Positions 44,709 through 47,052 of a stretch of DNA of 47,052 bases are shown here, in pieces. The stretch is from Paraburkholderia madseniana. Lineage in GTDB: Bacteria; Pseudomonadota; Gammaproteobacteria; Burkholderiales; Burkholderiaceae. The stretch is from positions 105,982-153,033 of the forward strand of contig NZ_VOSW01000006.1 of assembly GCF_009690905.1 (NCBI RefSeq), in the 5' to 3' direction. Position 1 is the first letter of the stretch. Each line of letters begins with the position of its first letter. The notes beneath the pieces are model-generated. The model made no database searches and had not been told where the DNA came from. It saw nothing but the letters and a program-made list of their open reading frames with translations. The position numbers and the translations under genes are program-made.

Positions 44709-45523
44709 CACGTGACTTGCCTCCCAATAGTTTGGCTGGATGCCTCATTTGATAGGCGGATGTCGACAAAGCATCCTGATGCAAGAAGGTGTGCGAGCCA
44801 GACGGATGTCTCCGCGTCCGGCACGTCGACAAGGGCATCATGCAAGGGGCGCCCCGCAATCAAGGCAGCCGTGAACCGGCATTGGCCCTCCGCCATGCGG
44901 TTCACCTCCACACCCGAAGGCCCTCGGTGGATATACAAACAGACCCGGTCAGCAGTCAGATTGATGTTTGCCAGTGCGCTGTCGTCCCGTGACAACACTG
45001 CGTGCCAGATGGCATCGACGGGAAACGGCGACTCAAGTACCCGCGCGGCCGGGCTCGGCAAAAACCTTACGACGTGCATGTCGGCTGCGTCGAGTTGCTC
45101 AAGGCGCCGTAAGTCAAGCGGCTTTGCGTCTGGCGCGTGTAGCGCCTCATTCACCGCCCATTCGAGTCGTGCCGTATCTGGCAGATAGATAAGAGACGCC
45201 GCTTCTGGCATCTGTGCCAGGAAATCCGGAAACGTGGCACCGTAGCTGTCTAGCTGTGCGTTCAACGGTGGGTGTTGCTCAATAAAAAGTCGAGCCGCGC
45301 CTTCGAAGAATTCGGACCCAACCAGAGCCTGCACGGCTGGATAAGTCAGCCTTAGCGCTGTAAGCAGCGTACTGTTCGCCGTATTTCGATAGATGGCGAG
45401 CCGCGCCTGCGGAGCCAGGCCGTCCGGTACCACATACCCGGATGCATCTCCATCGGAAAGCCCAAGCAAGTCCCTGCGGACTGCACATTGCAGCTCAAGC
45501 AGCGTGGGCGCACAGGTTGTCAT
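44708..45523 (-). CDS. bufC: DUF2063 partner protein (BufC/MbnC-like)
   Basis: A 271-residue DUF2063 protein. In bufferin and methanobactin pathways it binds the DUF692 enzyme and presents the precursor peptide. Typical segments are ALRLTYPAVQALVGSEFFEG, YGATFPDFLAQMP and LPDTARLEWAVNEALHAPDA. It starts MTTCAPTLLELQ, 29 bases inside the bufB end. Together with bufA and bufB it forms the modification system. Function is by homology. Confidence 0.9.
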   Translation of the reverse strand: MTTCAPTLLELQCAVRRDLLGLSDGDASGYVVPDGLAPQARLAIYRNTANSTLLTALRLTYPAVQALVGSEFFEGAARLFIEQHPPLNAQLDSYGATFPDFLAQMPEAASLIYLPDTARLEWAVNEALHAPDAKPLDLRRLEQLDAADMHVVRFLPSPAARVLESPFPVDAIWHAVLSRDDSALANINLTADRVCLYIHRGPSGVEVNRMAEGQCRFTAALIAGRPLHDALVDVPDAETSVWLAHLLASGCFVDIRLSNEASSQTIGRQVT

Positions 45524-46385
45524 TTCGCTGCCTCTCAATAGCGATCTCTGCAATTGCGGCTTCTTCCATCAGAACCTCAAGCGCCGGCACATCGGTGTCC
45601 CATTCGACTAGCGTGGGGACCGGTCCAAAACGCTTGAGTGCCAGCTCGAACAGGTCCCACACGGGAGGCGCGACGCGCGAGCCGTGGTCGTCAATGCGAA
45701 TTATCTGGCCCTGGTCAAGCTGCCGGATGCTGTGCCCCGCCAGGTGGACCTCGGTAACTGACTCCGGCGGCAAAGCTTCAAGATAGGTCAGCGCATCCCA
45801 ACCGTGATTGCTGGCACTGACGTAGATATTGTTGACGTCACAGAGGATGCCGCATCCCGTGCGGCGCGCGACCTCCGCAAGGAATTCCCATTCGGGGATG
45901 GTTGAGTGGCGGAACCGCAGATAGCTCGATGGGTTTTCTAACGAAATCCGACGCTGCAGGTAGGTTTGGGTCCTGTCGACGTTCGTGCAGACAATGCTCA
46001 GCGCTTCTTCCGTCATCGGCAGCGGCAGCAGGTCGGCGAGGTAGACGCCATCGCTTAGGCTCCAGGACAGGTGTTCAGAAACCAGCCCGGGCTCAACACG
46101 CTTCATGACATCGCGCACACTCTCGAGATGTCGAACATCGATGCCTTCGGCGCTGCCCAAAGAAAGTCCCACCCCATGGAGCGAGATTGGATAGTCCCGT
46201 CGAATGGCGTCGAGATATGCCGGAGCGCTGCCCCCGCCCATGTAATTCTCGGTATGCACCTCGAACCAGGCGGCCACCGGCTGCTCTTCGACAACCTCCT
46301 GATGGTGTCGAAAGCGCAGCCCGACCCCGGCGCATGCCGGAATCAGGTCATGCGCAAATTGCGACGCAACGGAAGCAGCATCCAT
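45495..46385 (-). CDS. bufB: DUF692 iron enzyme modifying bufferin Cys (BufB/MbnB-like)
   Basis: A 296-residue multinuclear iron oxygenase of the DUF692/MbnB family, a TIM-barrel protein that modifies cysteines of a small precursor. The conserved metal-binding residues are readable: RFRHHQEV, FEVHTENYMG, SLHGVGLSLGS, VSEHLSW, SLENPSSYL, DVNNIYVSA, HLAGHS, DDHG and VEWDTD. No key residue seems missing. It is expected to oxidise cysteines of the adjacent BufA to thiooxazole-type groups that bind copper. Confidence 0.93.
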   Translation of the reverse strand: MDAASVASQFAHDLIPACAGVGLRFRHHQEVVEEQPVAAWFEVHTENYMGGGSAPAYLDAIRRDYPISLHGVGLSLGSAEGIDVRHLESVRDVMKRVEPGLVSEHLSWSLSDGVYLADLLPLPMTEEALSIVCTNVDRTQTYLQRRISLENPSSYLRFRHSTIPEWEFLAEVARRTGCGILCDVNNIYVSASNHGWDALTYLEALPPESVTEVHLAGHSIRQLDQGQIIRIDDHGSRVAPPVWDLFELALKRFGPVPTLVEWDTDVPALEVLMEEAAIAEIAIERQRNDNLCAHAA

Positions 46386-46400
46386 GAAATCCCCGCCTGC

Positions 46401-46712
46401 TCAAGCTGGCTTCAACTTGCCGCCCTGGATTTTGCTGCAATCCCCGGCGGGCAACAGAACGAACGACTTCGTGTCGCGTGCCTGCGTCGCTTGTCCGGCG
46501 CAGGAGTGTGCGCCTTCAGCGCAGTCGTTTTTCGATACGGCGTTGACTCCGTAACACTTCTCCAGTTTGTTTGCCGCCATCCTCGCCATGTTGTCTTTCA
46601 CAACTTTCGGCATTTCCTTCATGGTCTGGGCCTGGAGCGGTACCGTCTGCATGGCAAGTGCCAGCCCGATTGCCGACGAAAAGGCCGAGGCGGCCATAAC
46701 ACGTTTATTCAT
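46401..46712 (-). CDS. bufA: bufferin precursor (DUF2282, BufA)
   Basis: A 103-residue secreted DUF2282 protein. It has an N-terminal signal peptide (ASAFSSAIGLALAMQTVPLQ, cut after AQA) and a mature part with four Cys (KCYGVNAVSKNDC, HSCAGQ, AGDC), as in bufferins. These RiPPs use a full-length secretion signal rather than a leader/core layout, and help bacteria resist excess copper. AGGAGG precedes the ATG at 46712. It is the first gene of the operon. Confidence 0.92.
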   Translation of the reverse strand: MNKRVMAASAFSSAIGLALAMQTVPLQAQTMKEMPKVVKDNMARMAANKLEKCYGVNAVSKNDCAEGAHSCAGQATQARDTKSFVLLPAGDCSKIQGGKLKPA

Positions 46713-46760
46713 CACGTTTCCTCCTGAGGGTTGCGGCCCGGCATTCCGGCCGTCTAATGA

Positions 46761-46788
46761 AGTTCGGTCAGTCGCCGCAAAAGGTTAC
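46761..46788 (-). promoter_or_regulatory. candidate ECF-sigma promoter of bufABC
   Basis: On the minus strand GTAACC (46783-46788), a 16-base spacer and CGAACT (46761-46766) resemble the -35/-10 of ECF sigma (SigF-like) promoters known upstream of bufferin operons. The expected start site would leave a leader of about 40 bases before the bufA ATG. No sigma or anti-sigma gene is present in the window. Confidence 0.45.
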
Positions 46789-46848
46789 GGCCCAATCAAA
46801 CTTTTTCTGCGTGACAAACTATCGACCGCGCAGCAAAATTTCCTCATG

Positions 46849-46880
46849 CTCCGGCACCCCCTCCCACCCCCCCCCCCGCG
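46849..46880. repeat. C-rich low-complexity tract
   Basis: Runs such as CCCCCTCCCACCCCCCCCCC interrupt otherwise ordinary sequence. It lies exactly where the truncated oxidoreductase on the right stops and the bufferin promoter region begins. It looks like the poly-C tract at the other end of the window and may be an assembly join. Confidence 0.6.
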
Positions 46881-46906
46881 GGAGCCGCCCGGCTCCGCCC
46901 GCTGGC

Positions 46907-47050
46907 GCTAGCTGTTCGCCCCCACCCGCCGATGTAATGCACACCCGTAGCGAAGGTCCAGTCCCCACGCGTAAAGGTCTGGGTGAGGCCGCCGGCCACG
47001 CTGTGCTGCTCGAGCACTAGTACCCGTCGTCCCTGACGGGCGAGCGCCGC
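46907..47050 (-). CDS. partial FAD/NAD(P)-dependent oxidoreductase
   Basis: The minus strand reads AALARQGRRVLVLEQHSVAG and GLTQTFTRGDWTFATGVHYI, then GGWGRT, entering from beyond the window edge. This is the N-terminal dinucleotide-binding region of a phytoene dehydrogenase/retinol saturase-like flavoprotein; VLVLEQH and the GVHYIGG motif are characteristic. The GxGxxG motif would lie outside the window. Reading on, the frame runs into the C-rich tract and loses similarity. The gene is therefore truncated or joined artificially to the bufferin region. Confidence 0.6.
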
Positions 47051-47052
47051 CG

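Overview
The window looks like a chromosomal segment of a betaproteobacterium of the Burkholderia/Paraburkholderia type. The GC-rich flanks carry typical core genes of that group: pgk, azlCD, ilvE, waaF, a YheT-type hydrolase, a BepA-like M48 peptidase, moaC, then pilin/PglL, terC, sucCD, recA-recX, a TctD/TctE-like two-component pair, an MHS-family transporter and tRNA-Met. The assignment rests on gene content and protein sequence read by eye; no database was searched.

Left flank (1-10.2 kb): poly-C low-complexity sequence, then pgk and azlC-azlD on the minus strand. ilvE, a small zinc-finger protein, waaF, an NTF2-like protein, a hydrolase and an unknown protein follow on the plus strand, then the M48 peptidase (minus) and moaC (plus).

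Genomic island (10.12-30.63 kb): a perfect 91-bp copy of the moaC 3' end lies at both edges. A tyrosine integrase sits just inside the left copy, and a decayed tail of a second, different tyrosine integrase sits near the right copy. The left copy keeps moaC intact but gives it the ending VAES, while the displaced right copy ends VAG. Cargo in order: a YbjN-like gene split by an in-frame TGA; an intact ADP-ribosylglycohydrolase preceded by a frameshifted remnant of a paralogue; a large lipoprotein; an overlapping pair of unknown genes; a serine resolvase with a res-like site; a plus-strand nuclease cassette (OLD-like ATPase-TOPRIM, Mrr, HNH endonuclease, HEPN-like protein); a translationally coupled primase-like/primase-helicase pair; a roughly 650-bp non-coding array with strongly strand-biased CAGT motifs; a Nudix hydrolase; a phasin; and several small proteins. 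The island reads as a composite integrative element with its own replication module and a probable anti-phage/anti-DNA cassette.

Right flank (30.7-47 kb): a PglL-like oligosaccharyltransferase with its likely type IV pilin partner, terC, sucD-sucC, a DUF2889 gene, recX and recA with an upstream LexA box, then a response regulator/sensor kinase pair, an MHS transporter and tRNA-Met. A bufferin-type operon (bufA-bufB-bufC-doxX, minus strand) follows, with a candidate ECF-sigma promoter. The last 150 bases hold the N-terminal part of an FAD oxidoreductase that breaks off at a C-rich tract. Both window ends carry poly-C stretches and may be poor assembly.
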